The notes under the pieces: generated by a model
What the model saw: the letters and a program-made list of their open reading frames with translations, nothing else
Database searches by the model: none
What the model was told of the DNA's origin: nothing
Origin: Aurantiacibacter atlanticus
GTDB taxonomy: Bacteria > Pseudomonadota > Alphaproteobacteria > Sphingomonadales > Sphingomonadaceae
Direction of reading: 5' to 3'
DNA: 64,000 nucleotides
Assembly (NCBI RefSeq): GCF_001077815.2
Contig: NZ_CP015441.1
Location: 149,960 to 213,959 of the forward strand
Part shown: piece by piece, positions 36,125 to 43,996 of the stretch
Layout: the number at the start of each line of letters is the position of its first letter
How positions within the stretch are numbered: position 1 is the first letter of the stretch
Position numbers and translations under genes: made by a program

Positions 36125-36315
36125 CAGACGCTCCCGAGCCTGATTACTCTTCGAAGCATTCGGCCGCGGAGGAGCCAGTCGGCGCTTATGCCGAATTGCT
36201 CGCCGCCGATCCCGGCTCTCACCTCATTGTCGAGGAACCGCGTCTTCGTAGCTTGATGGGGCAGCGCGGCGATCATGTCGCTTAGGCTTCGGCGCATGGG
36301 TGGAGAGAGGGTCAC
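36124..36315 (-). CDS. small conserved protein between coupling protein and relaxase
   Basis: 63 residues ('RRSLSDMIAALPHQATKTRFLDNEVRAGIGGEQFGISADW'). ATG overlaps the TGA of the coupling-protein gene, and its last base is shared with the relaxase ATG. Double coupling makes it very likely real and part of the transfer machinery, perhaps modulating relaxase expression or binding. Family not recognised. Confidence 0.72.
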   Translation of the reverse strand: MTLSPPMRRSLSDMIAALPHQATKTRFLDNEVRAGIGGEQFGISADWLLRGRMLRRVIRLGSV

Positions 36316-38708
36316 CGGCCCATCTCCTGGTCCTCTTCGATGGAGACCTCATGGTGCTCTTCCGTCTCACGGCCGAACCCTTGACGGTTCTCCCGTTCGA
36401 GGATGCTTTCCTGGCCGTCGTCGCGTCCTCCGATCTGGCGCGTCTGCGCCACGACGTTCCGATTGAACGCGTTGCGCTCTTCGACGTCCCGCTGGGCCAG
36501 GCGCTGCCGTTCGCGATCGTCGCGCTTGCCGGTGTGCTTGAACTTCGACAGGTCGTCGTGATCGCGCTGGTCGCTGGTTCCGTCGACCACTTCCTTGGCA
36601 GCGGTCCTGTGCTGCAACTCGGCCGCGGTTTGCTCCACCGAACGATCAAGCGAACCCTCCACCTCCTCGCGCAACTTCTCGGCTTCGATCTCCGCCTGGC
36701 TGAGGACGACATCAACCCCGTCGCGCGTGTCCTTCGGCACGTTGTCCGGCCCCTCCCCCTCGCGCCCCCCGACACCCATTTCCGCGGCTTCCTCTTCGGT
36801 CGGCACGTATTCGGCAGCGCGCATGTCGGTGACGCGGCAGAAGCCTTCGGCGCGTTCGGGATAATCGTTCCAGGTGAGCCGGATGCGTGACGCCGGGAAG
36901 CCGTCGGGGAATTTGATGAAGCCGGTCAGGCTTTCCAGATTGCTGATGTCGTCCGGCATCACGAGCTCTTCGACATCCGAGCGCGGCGTGATGGTGGATG
37001 CGTCGCGGCTGTTGTTGTACCCGTAGGAATAGGCTTCATCCATCAGCCGAACCTTGCGGTTGCCGATGAATTCGGAGCATCGCCGGGAGGTTTCCGGATC
37101 GGCAGTCTTGAGGATCAGCTTGGTGCCGGCAAGCGAAGCGAGATTGGTCGCGCCATGCTCGCCGTAGGTCTCTTCCAGCTTGTCGAAGGAATGCATGCCG
37201 AGGACGAACGCACCGCCGAACGCGCGGGCGGTCTGCAGGCCGTGATCGATTGCGGGAAGGCGGTGGAGCGCATGGACCTCGTCGATGAGGAACCATGTGC
37301 GCAGATTCCGGCTCCGCCTCATTTGGAACAGGGCATTGACGGCAAGGTCCATCCACAGCGTCAGCAGCGGCCGATTGAGTACGAGATCGGGGTGGGTGGA
37401 GGTGATGAAAAGGATCGAGCCTTCCCTAACGTCCTCGCTCATCCATCGCTTGATCGAGAAGCCCTCTTCGCCCGGCTTGGGTTCGGGCAAAAAGCGGAAG
37501 GCGTTGGCGTTGGCGATGAAGGTGGTCCGGATCGATTCCGCCATCTTCGCGGCGGATGGGGACATCATCGGTCCGGCAATCGTGCCCTCGAGCTGGGCAT
37601 GGATCGTCTTGAGGTCCGACATCATCAGGAAGTAGGCGAGACCCCCATTCGAGCGGACGCCCATCTTGAGCATCTTGACGCACATCTCGACCATGAGTGT
37701 GCGGGCTGACTTCTGCCAGAAATCGTCCTCGACCGATTGCCCGCTGGGAACGAGCGCTGTGGCCGCGCTCATGAACTCGGCGTAGTTGCTGCAATCGTTG
37801 AAAATGGACCAGGGTTTGCAGCGCTTGTCCATCGGGTTGAGGATCACGTCGGTGTCCTCGTTGTAGAAGCTCTCGACGAAGGTTCCTGTGAGGTCGAAGA
37901 TTACACAGCGATGGCCGCGTTCGCGCGCCTGCTTGACGATCTTCTTGAGCTCTGTGGTCTTACCGGCGCCGGTCGTGCCGACGAACATCGCATGGCTTTG
38001 TTCGAGGCGCCACGGATAGGGCAGTCCGGCAAGCCTGTAGGGGTGGTGAAGGCCGCGTCGGATTAAGTCTTTGAGCGGCTCTTTCAGAACAGCGTTGGGA
38101 TCTTCCGGCGGGGTGCGCGAGAGGCATTCTTTCTGATGCTCGCGCCAGTTGTGGGCGAGGATGGATTGCTTGAGGATCGAACGCTCGACCAGGACGGCGC
38201 CGCGTTCGTGGCGCTCGGTCAGGATGTCCGATCCGCGCTTGCGCGAAAAGTCGATGAACCAGATGGTCAGCGGGACGCAGATGAAGGCCGCGCCGAGCAT
38301 CGAAGATACGGTCACTTGGATAGCCCGCGACCACGCGGCTTCGACGGCGGGATGGTAGGGCACCATCGACATCGTCCCCTGCACCACCTGGCCGGAAGGA
38401 AGCGTCAGGTTGATCGCCTTCATCGGATCCAGCGACATCCATCCCCAGACCGAGGAAAGAAGCTTCATCAGGACGAGGTGGATTTCGTGATTCTTGAACG
38501 TGAAGTAGCCCAGCACGAAGAGCAGGAGGGCGGTGGTTCCGATCCATGTGTAGAGCGGGATTCTGATCCCCGCCCAGGTCATCAGGATCTCGTGATGGAA
38601 CAGCTGCGATCCGCGCGTGAAATTGCCCGCGTTCCGCTTCACTTTTCCCCGCGCAGAAGCGTGCGTCAGAGTGATCGCCTGCTTGTTGTACCTGATGTCT
38701 TTACGCAT
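36312..38708 (-). CDS. type IV coupling protein (VirD4/TraD/TrwB family)
   Basis: About 798 residues. Two N-terminal TM helices with a periplasmic loop, then the hexameric ATPase domain: Walker A 'GTTGAGKTT' (~242-250) and Walker B 'TWFLIDEVH' (~469-477). The C-terminal ~140 residues are highly charged and probably disordered. It pumps the relaxosome DNA into the secretion channel. Start at 38708 gives an ATGCGTAA overlap with the accessory gene upstream. No VirB-type channel genes lie in this window. Confidence 0.94.
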   Translation of the reverse strand: MRKDIRYNKQAITLTHASARGKVKRNAGNFTRGSQLFHHEILMTWAGIRIPLYTWIGTTALLLFVLGYFTFKNHEIHLVLMKLLSSVWGWMSLDPMKAINLTLPSGQVVQGTMSMVPYHPAVEAAWSRAIQVTVSSMLGAAFICVPLTIWFIDFSRKRGSDILTERHERGAVLVERSILKQSILAHNWREHQKECLSRTPPEDPNAVLKEPLKDLIRRGLHHPYRLAGLPYPWRLEQSHAMFVGTTGAGKTTELKKIVKQARERGHRCVIFDLTGTFVESFYNEDTDVILNPMDKRCKPWSIFNDCSNYAEFMSAATALVPSGQSVEDDFWQKSARTLMVEMCVKMLKMGVRSNGGLAYFLMMSDLKTIHAQLEGTIAGPMMSPSAAKMAESIRTTFIANANAFRFLPEPKPGEEGFSIKRWMSEDVREGSILFITSTHPDLVLNRPLLTLWMDLAVNALFQMRRSRNLRTWFLIDEVHALHRLPAIDHGLQTARAFGGAFVLGMHSFDKLEETYGEHGATNLASLAGTKLILKTADPETSRRCSEFIGNRKVRLMDEAYSYGYNNSRDASTITPRSDVEELVMPDDISNLESLTGFIKFPDGFPASRIRLTWNDYPERAEGFCRVTDMRAAEYVPTEEEAAEMGVGGREGEGPDNVPKDTRDGVDVVLSQAEIEAEKLREEVEGSLDRSVEQTAAELQHRTAAKEVVDGTSDQRDHDDLSKFKHTGKRDDRERQRLAQRDVEERNAFNRNVVAQTRQIGGRDDGQESILERENRQGFGRETEEHHEVSIEEDQEMGR

Positions 38709-38991
38709 GGTGCTCTCGCACGTTGCGCATGGCCGCACGGATCAGCTCGTCACTGTCCTCCGGATACTGTCTTTCGACCAGGAGGGAGAGCGCAAGCTGG
38801 GTGTGCTCGAGGATGGTGAGCGCACGCTGGCCATTGAGTGCGATACCCAGCTTGAGCATCGGCAGGCCGATATTGACGGAGGTGCGTATTACCTCGGCAC
38901 GCGTTATGCCTTGTGCGGCCGCGTAGGCGTCGAGGGCTTCGAGAGCATCGGGGGAGAACCCTACGCCGATGCCTTTGTAGGTACTGGCCAT
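38701..38991 (-). CDS. ribbon-helix-helix-like relaxosome accessory/repressor
   Basis: 96 residues from ATG 38991 (GGAAAGAG upstream). 'KGIGVGFSPDALEALDAYAAAQGITRAEVIRTSV' has the beta-strand plus two-helix pattern of RHH proteins. In MobF systems such a protein (TrwA/TraM-like position) binds oriT, helps nicking and represses its own operon. Three CGCCGAAA boxes lie just upstream and are candidate binding sites. It is the first gene of the coupling protein-relaxase operon. Confidence 0.75.
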   Translation of the reverse strand: MASTYKGIGVGFSPDALEALDAYAAAQGITRAEVIRTSVNIGLPMLKLGIALNGQRALTILEHTQLALSLLVERQYPEDSDELIRAAMRNVREHHA

Positions 38992-39299
38992 GCAAACTCT
39001 TTCCGAGTTGTGCATGGTTTCTCTATCGCAAGCCCTTTATATATCCGCCGAAACGGAAAGGGAAGCGCGTTTGCGGACGAAAGATATTTCGGCGCTAACG
39101 CGCTGATGTACCGGCATATTCCGATCATATCGCTTCTTTCGTCCTTCGCCGAAATATGTTTCGGGAGCGCCATTCTGAACTAAGTGGCTGTTCCAAAGCC
39201 TATTTTGTCCCGAAAAGAGCTACGGCGCAGCCGTGTTCGGTGTGCATAAATCAGGGACTTGGCGGTTCTTCTCTTGGTCTGCTGGTCTTGGGGGAGTCG
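38992..39299. promoter_or_regulatory. candidate oriT/operator region with CGCCGAAA boxes
   Basis: AT-richer than its surroundings. The 8-mer CGCCGAAA occurs at 39046-39053 and 39147-39154 and inverted at 39087-39094; the last two extend to an 11-bp match (ATATTTCGGCG against CGCCGAAATAT). GGACGAAAG at 39075 is also repeated inverted at 39136. Such interleaved repeats between an accessory-protein gene and a divergent accessory gene are usual for oriT. A nic site cannot be assigned by eye. Confidence 0.5.
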
Positions 39300-39553
39300 T
39301 AGAGGAGCTGGTCATCCAGCTGGAGGTGCCGGCTTTCTAGCCGGAATGAACCTCACGCTTGGTCCGCAGGGCTGATCCTCGATACTGCCAGGGCGGACAA
39401 GAGTGGACCGACAGGTCCACGTCGATCGTGACCCGCAGGGCCGAGACAGGCATCGCCCGGCTCGGTGGAGCTTGATGACGAGACGGCCCTAGCGAAGCCA
39501 GGGCAGTGAGGAACCTAGCGCAATAGAGCGCGGTCCTGAGCGGCGCAGTCCGC
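39300..39553. ncRNA. structured RNA-like element, copy 1
   Basis: No reading frame explains this stretch, but it folds into a run of hairpins: AGCTGG/CCAGCT (39315-39332), CCGGCT/AGCCGG, GTCCGC/GCGGAC, GTGGACC/GGTCCAC, CCGAG/CTCGG (39441-39465) and GCCCT/AGGGC (39486-39504). Its last 112 bases (39424-39535) match 44571-44682, with identical loop and linker segments (GGAGCTTGATGACG, AGCGAAGCCA, TAGCGCAATAGAGCGCGGTC) while stems differ by paired changes. That pattern means selected RNA structure. Strand is not certain. Confidence 0.6.
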
Positions 39554-39684
39554 GAAGGATGGCCCGAAACCCTCCTTCCCGAAACGATAAAAGAGCGAGA
39601 GCAGATCGCAAAAAAACATCTCGAAATTGCAGTCAGGATCGGCCATCAGATTCCACCTCGATCATTCCGGAAATGGAGTTGAAA

Positions 39685-39930
39685 ATGGTGTCGAAAGTGG
39701 AACGCGAACGGGCGGCGTTGGAAGCGGCCGAACAGGACATTGCCGAGCGCAAGAAAAGGCTCGCGCAGATGGAGAAGGAAGAGGCCGGAAAGGAGCTTGC
39801 GCGACTGGTCCGCAAGGTCGGGCACGAACGGTCCGTGAGACTGTTGGAGCTGGCCGTCAGCGTGAAGCCGAAGAGCGCGATAGAGGCGCTCGAAAAGATG
39901 GAGCCTGCGGGTCAGAAGCAGGCGTCCTGA
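39685..39930 (+). CDS. coiled-coil mobilisation accessory protein (TraC-like)
   Basis: 81 residues from ATG 39685 (GGAG seven bases upstream; ATG 39673 is the alternative). Residues 3-~45 form a charged coiled coil ('RERAALEAAEQDIAERKKRLAQMEKEE'), followed by a short helical domain ('LARLVRKVGHERSVRLLELAV'). This layout resembles small TraC/TraD-type accessory proteins coded beside oriT. It is divergent from the relaxase operon across the oriT candidate. Longer in-frame extension to 39559 covers the structured element's 3' end and is unlikely to be translated. Confidence 0.68.
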   Translation: MVSKVERERAALEAAEQDIAERKKRLAQMEKEEAGKELARLVRKVGHERSVRLLELAVSVKPKSAIEALEKMEPAGQKQAS

Positions 39931-39965
39931 TGGGCGGCGTCCGAGAGGTCTCGGCGGCCGCCCAT
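39930..39965. terminator. bidirectional hairpin between convergent genes
   Basis: ATGGGCGGC (39930-39938) pairs with GCCGCCCAT (39957-39965), and inside it CCGAGA pairs with TCTCGG. It starts at the last base of the accessory-protein gene and ends five bases before the next, convergent gene. No T-tract, so termination may be inefficient. Confidence 0.5.
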
Positions 39966-39970
39966 ACCCG

Positions 39971-40222
39971 TCAGTATTGGTCGTCCATCTTGCCGGTTGC
40001 GGTGTAGACTATGTCGTCGATGAGGTGCATCGGGAGCTCGCCGTAATCGCCTTCTTCTATCAGGATGTAACCTTCCTCCGTCTGGACGACATGGACGTCG
40101 AAGAAGGAGTGGTAAGAGCGCCGCTCCGCTTGCAGAGTCTTCTCATCGAGTGCGATTGTATCGGTGTTGATCTGGCGCGTCGTGGCGGTGTCAGCTTCGA
40201 ATGTTTCCGTGGTGTAGCACAT
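39971..40222 (-). CDS. small acidic hypothetical protein
   Basis: 83 residues, acidic, ending 'GDYGELPMHLIDDIVYTATGKMDDQY'. AGGAGG lies seven bases upstream of the ATG. No family recognised. It has its own upstream region with the nested hairpin at 40311-40375. Confidence 0.7.
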   Translation of the reverse strand: MCYTTETFEADTATTRQINTDTIALDEKTLQAERRSYHSFFDVHVVQTEEGYILIEEGDYGELPMHLIDDIVYTATGKMDDQY

Positions 40223-40310
40223 GGGTAGCCTCCTGTCGTTGGCGGCTCGTCCGCCATGCCATGAATCAGCGCTCCGGCGGTGCGCGGGTCACCGGAGCGA
40301 AGCGGAGGGG

Positions 40311-40375
40311 AAACGAAAATTGATCGAGTGGTGCGGAAGGTGCGCAGCACCTTCACGGTCGGTCCATTTTCGTTT
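40311..40375. other. nested hairpin
   Basis: Outer arms AAACGAAAAT (40311-40320) and ATTTTCGTTT (40366-40375) enclose a perfect inner hairpin GAAGGTGC/GCACCTTC (40336-40354) with loop GCA. It lies about 90 bases upstream of the gene at 39971-40222. The architecture, AT-containing outer arms around a GC inner hairpin, is like 44121-44164. Rest of 40223-40506 shows no gene. Confidence 0.55.
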
Positions 40376-40506
40376 GACCCGTGCATGGCCGGAGTGCTCA
40401 TGGCGATGGTGGCGGACGGGCCATCGGCGGGAGGCTTAGATTATCTCTGCACCGCATGTTCGAGGCGCTGCCGGGATGCGCCAGTGCTCCGATTGGCTTG
40501 CATGAG

Positions 40507-40540
40507 AAAAGGGTGCCGCGGCGCGTGGCCGGGCACCCTT
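40507..40540 (-). terminator. Rho-independent terminator
   Basis: On the minus strand GGGTGCC and GGCACCC form a stem followed by TTTTC. It lies 27 bases beyond the TAG at 40567, the second stop of the zinc-ribbon gene, which supports that the gene originally ended there. Confidence 0.75.
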
Positions 40541-40566
40541 CCCCAGGCATCGTTCCAGCGGGGAGG

Positions 40567-40935
40567 CTAGTCGCTGGTCGATGGGATTTCGCGAGAGGCT
40601 GCACTCTGTTCGATCGGGCAACACTGCACGCAATGTGGAACGCCGGTGACGGGATGCGGCTGCATGACATGTCGTTCGCCCGAAACGCAGTTTTCGGTCA
40701 AGCCTTCGTCGGGTTCTGATCCCATGATCGCGCCGGTTTCGATGTCGATCCTGTCGAAGTGGTCATCCCCTTCGTGCTCGCATTCGATTCAGGTTTCACG
40801 ATCGTGGACGCCGCCCAGCTCCCGTCGCTGATTGGTCTCGTCCCAGGCGGCCCACGCGTCCTTGCAAATCGATTCCGAACCGCAGTTTGGGCACCGCATC
40901 TTTAGCTTGGGGCGAGGCTTTGCGACCGCGTTCAT
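40567..40935 (-). pseudogene. zinc-ribbon protein gene with in-frame TGA
   Basis: ATG 40935 overlaps the TGA of the gene at 40932-41498. The frame codes 48 residues with a first CxxC ('RCPNCGSESIC'), meets TGA at codon 49 (40789-40791), then stays open for 73 more codons to TAG at 40567. The codon after 'HDRET' is where a zinc-ribbon would have Cys: downstream reads IEC, so TGA in place of TGC/TGT breaks a CxxC. The 3' part is protein-like ('EHEGDDHFDRIDIETGAIM', 'GVPHCVQCC'). Either a recent nonsense change, a sequence error, or recoding. The short 48-residue product alone may still be made. Confidence 0.6.
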
Positions 40936-41498
40936 GAGGCCCACGCCAGAACAGGACGTTGTTCGCCGCAATTCGTGAATGCGAGGTATGCCAGGCTGTC
41001 GTAGATCGGCATGATCTTTGCGCCGCGGAACGCGTCGTAGGTGCGATGGTTCTGCAACAGGGTCCGCAGGCTATCGAGCGTGAGTTCGCCGGCATCCGCA
41101 TTGTCCCGGCCGAGCGCGAACAGCACCTTTCCCGCGAGGTCTGGTCCCATCATCAGATCGCGCGCGAGAGCGATATGCTCGGAGACCTCGATCGTGATCG
41201 GAGCGAGACGGCCGAGGTGCCGGACGCGCAGCGTTCGCCCGAGAAATTGCGCCTCCTCGACAATCGCGATGATCTCGGCGCGGTGGTCGAAGCAGGCCGT
41301 GAAAGCGGCCATCGAAAGTGAGTTCGCGTTGATCTCGAAGTTGAGCGGCGCAGCTCCGAATTCGTTCGCATCGACGTCCAGTGCGATATCGCTTGCATGA
41401 AGCCGCCGTGTCAGCGCGGCGAGTTCGAGCGCCGAAATTTCGGCGGGCGTCGAATGAAGCTGGGTGCGCGTGTCTTCGATGCGGAATGTGACGAGCAT
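40932..41498 (-). CDS. hypothetical plasmid-backbone protein
   Basis: 188 residues, soluble, alpha/beta, with 'VTFRIEDTRTQLHSTPAEISALELAALTRRLH' at the N-terminus. AGGAGG sits seven bases before the ATG. The C-terminus is coupled to the zinc-ribbon gene (ATGA). The G-rich motif at 41524-41547 precedes it. Family not recognised. Confidence 0.7.
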   Translation of the reverse strand: MLVTFRIEDTRTQLHSTPAEISALELAALTRRLHASDIALDVDANEFGAAPLNFEINANSLSMAAFTACFDHRAEIIAIVEEAQFLGRTLRVRHLGRLAPITIEVSEHIALARDLMMGPDLAGKVLFALGRDNADAGELTLDSLRTLLQNHRTYDAFRGAKIMPIYDSLAYLAFTNCGEQRPVLAWAS

Positions 41499-41523
41499 CC
41501 TTGCCTCCTATGATGGCTCGTCT

Positions 41524-41547
41524 CCCTCCTTCCCTCTCCCCTTTGAT
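41524..41547 (-). repeat. G-rich upstream motif, copy A
   Basis: On the minus strand CAAAGGGGAGAGGGAAGG and following Gs, 26 bases before the ATG at 41498. One of six similar motifs in the backbone (see 44246, 51163, 52996, 56383, 59897). Confidence 0.6.
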
Positions 41548-41902
41548 GCGCTGCCCTGGCATTGTCGGATGAGCTTGCCGGTTGCGCAGAGCCGTCGGCA
41601 TTCGGCTAGGCGACAACCTGCTCCGGCAAGTGACCGCTGTCTCAGGAGGATTGTGATGGCGAAGCGCAGGCGAACGTATGTTCGTCAGCGAGCCGGAGCG
41701 ATGCGGTCGTGGTCAGCCGTTCGAACGCGAGGGTTTGATACCCGAGGAGGGCGACGATATCCGCAGCGGCCTGTCTTTACGTGGCGGTGGCACTGACATG
41801 ACTCGCCTCGGCAGGCGACACCTCCATGTCGGAAAATTGGGTGGGGAGCAGAATGGCAGCTTTTGAAAACGACGTTCCGGAAAACCGCCGTTGAGCGAAA
41901 GA
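41548..41902. other. intergenic region
   Basis: About 355 bases between the CDF gene stop and the G-rich motif. Short plus-strand frames occur (for example from 41656) without ribosome sites. I see no gene, repeat or strong hairpin here. Confidence 0.4.
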
Positions 41903-42517
41903 CTATCCTAACTTGCTCTCTAACCGAGCTTTCTTCGCATCGCGAAGAATTTCCAGAGCTTCCTTGACAACATACAACCCTATCGCTGCGCCCACGAAGA
42001 GGTCGAAATAGCCGATACTGGTAAGCAGAACCGCAACGCCTGAAGCAATGACAGCAGAGTTGGCTACGATGTCCGCGCGCGTAAAAATCCATGCCGCGCG
42101 GATATGGACCTCGTCCCGTCGCTGCTTACTCAATAGGCGAAGAACAATGATGTTCACGAGAAGCGCGACCAGCGCGACAGCGATCATCCAACTGCCTTCG
42201 GGAGTTGACCCGACAATCGCACGTCGGACGACATCCGCAAGAACTCCGATGCCGACGAGCATGAGCAAGCTACCGCTCAGTGTTGCGGCTTTGGCTTTGA
42301 AGTTTGCGCTTCGCCCAATTGCTGCCAATGCAATCGCGTATGCGCTTGCGTCCGTCAGCATGTCCAAGCCGTCTGCGATCAGGCCAGTCGACTGGGCGAT
42401 AATGCCCGTCGTGGCTTCGACGACGAACATGATGCCGTTCAAGATCAATGCGATCCACAAGGCACGGCGCTGCTCTTTCGTTTCGGCTTCGGTTGGTCCG
42501 CACCCACAATCGCTCAT
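41903..42517 (-). CDS. small CDF-like cation efflux protein
   Basis: 204 residues. N-terminal 'SDCGCGP' cysteine pair, six TM helices of CDF type ('LIADGLDMLTDASAYAIALAA', 'WIFTRADIVANSAVIASG'), no cytosolic domain. It is like the proteins at 5254, 12648 and 21060, but is placed alone in the backbone 10 kb from the metal cargo. No MerR gene or MerR-type operator is visible beside it. Confidence 0.85.
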   Translation of the reverse strand: MSDCGCGPTEAETKEQRRALWIALILNGIMFVVEATTGIIAQSTGLIADGLDMLTDASAYAIALAAIGRSANFKAKAATLSGSLLMLVGIGVLADVVRRAIVGSTPEGSWMIAVALVALLVNIIVLRLLSKQRRDEVHIRAAWIFTRADIVANSAVIASGVAVLLTSIGYFDLFVGAAIGLYVVKEALEILRDAKKARLESKLG

Positions 42518-42920
42518 GGATTGCAGATAACCGAGTGTCGCAAAGCCGTAAACACGTGGTCCCCCAACGATCTAACCCGAGAACACGTTGGTATTGCCCA
42601 TGAGCCTGCCGACAACTCGATCACGACCGATTACGGCGATTTCATTCGGAAATGGCTGTGACTGCAACGAGGTCGGAAGTTGCCAGCGCAAGCCATGTTG
42701 AATGCCACCGCCATTTACCCGCAGTCGACTGGCCTGACCGCGAAGGCTCCAGAAACATCTAAATCCGGGCAAGGCAGCCATGCCGGTTCGGCCAAGGCGG
42801 ACCGCGCTATGCGCAGGCGACTGAATAGTCGCCAGCGAGCAAGTGATCGCCGGGGTCCTGTGATGCGCCCACACGGGCGACGGGGGCTCGATGCCACCCG
42901 AGCCCGTTCTGCTGAGACAG
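42518..42920. other. intergenic region with a possible gene remnant
   Basis: About 400 bases without a supported gene. A minus-strand frame ending at 42572 carries a protein-like C-terminus ('FPNEIAVIGRDRVVGRLMG') but its N-terminal part is Arg/Ser-rich and lacks a ribosome site. It may be the decayed tail of a lost gene. Confidence 0.35.
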
Positions 42921-42958
42921 AAAAGGAAGGGAGGCCCCGGCTTCCGCCGGAGCCTCCC
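42921..42958 (-). terminator. Rho-independent terminator of the DUF2493 gene
   Basis: On the minus strand a stem GGGAGGCTCCGGC / GCCGGGGCCTCCC (one mismatch) with GGAA loop, followed by TTCCTTTT. It begins 10 bases after the stop at 42968. Confidence 0.85.
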
Positions 42959-42967
42959 GAGAGGCGC

Positions 42968-43972
42968 TCACCCGAAGGTGGACGCGCCGACCCGCTGCGT
43001 TTGCGGCCGCTGATCGGCGATGCGGCGGACGTGAACCGGCACGCCTGCCTGCCGCAGTCGCTGTGCCAGGTTCGACTGGATGCCGGAGCCTTCGCCCACG
43101 ACTGCTTCGACCGGGCTCAGCTTGACCATGTTCTCGTTGCGGAGGAACGGAGCGCGGTTGCCGTGGCGTCGGTCAGGCATGAAGAGGATCGTCTGCACGC
43201 CGTTCTTCTGTGCCCATGCGTTGGCCATCGCGTCGACACCCTTGCGCATTCCGGTCGTTCCGAGGACCATGTTGGGCACGCGCGACTTGATGTCGTCGAG
43301 GATGTCCCAGATCATCTCGTAGTCGTGCCATTCCTTCATACCGCCCGACACCACGACCAGCGGCCCTTCGGGCTGGAACTGCGCCCTGCGGTCCTTGGCC
43401 CGTGCGGCGAGGAAGTCGCGTGCCTGGATCTGCGAGGCGGTCACGCCGTTCTTGCTGACCTGCGATCCGCGGGTGGCGGTGAACGGACGTCCGGTCTCGA
43501 CCCGGTATAAGTCCGAAGCGTGATCCCGCATCGCCTCGAGCGCTTCGCGGCATCCCTGAAGGGTCTGCACCAGCATTTGCGTCTCTTCGAGCTCGACCGC
43601 GTAGATTTCGGAAGGATCGAAGTGGCGAGCCATCTCTCCCAGCTTCTTCGCGGCATCGTCCTCACGTCCTTCGACCAGGCGGGCTGTCATGTGGAAGGAA
43701 TTGACCATCCCCCAGGCGAGCTGCTGGGCGAATTCCTCCATGCGGGTGTCCTTCAGGACGTCGAACACGGTGCCGATCGCCAGTTCTACCGCAGCCCGGG
43801 CCATGTCCGGATCGGGCATCTCGGCGGCCATCGGCTCTTCGACGACGCTCAGCTTCGCCATGTCGCTCTGCTCGAGGAAGGCGCCATCATACGCGGTGGT
43901 AACATCGGAACGGGTGTCTGCCAGTTCCATGCGGGCGTTCGCGAGATCGGCGAAATTGTTGAACTTTTGCAT
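42968..43972 (-). CDS. DUF2493 (YpsA/SLOG-like) protein
   Basis: 334 residues. The N-terminal ~190 residues are helical; the C-terminal part ('PLVVVSGGMKEWHDYEMIWDILDDIK', 'MVLGTTGMRKGVDAMANAWAQKNGV') is the Rossmann-like SLOG nucleotide-binding fold of DUF2493, with the GG and 'GTTGMRKGVD' loops intact. The family is common on alphaproteobacterial plasmids, with unproved nucleotide-ligand roles. TGGAGG lies seven bases before the ATG. It has its own terminator and an unusually structured upstream region. Confidence 0.85.
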   Translation of the reverse strand: MQKFNNFADLANARMELADTRSDVTTAYDGAFLEQSDMAKLSVVEEPMAAEMPDPDMARAAVELAIGTVFDVLKDTRMEEFAQQLAWGMVNSFHMTARLVEGREDDAAKKLGEMARHFDPSEIYAVELEETQMLVQTLQGCREALEAMRDHASDLYRVETGRPFTATRGSQVSKNGVTASQIQARDFLAARAKDRRAQFQPEGPLVVVSGGMKEWHDYEMIWDILDDIKSRVPNMVLGTTGMRKGVDAMANAWAQKNGVQTILFMPDRRHGNRAPFLRNENMVKLSPVEAVVGEGSGIQSNLAQRLRQAGVPVHVRRIADQRPQTQRVGASTFG

Positions 43973-43996
43973 TGTAAGCCTCCATTGGTTTTGTGT

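Noticed and set aside
34448..36256. 602-codon plus-strand frame opposite the relaxase
   Set aside because: GC-rich third positions keep the antisense frame open. The minus strand carries relaxase and helicase motifs.
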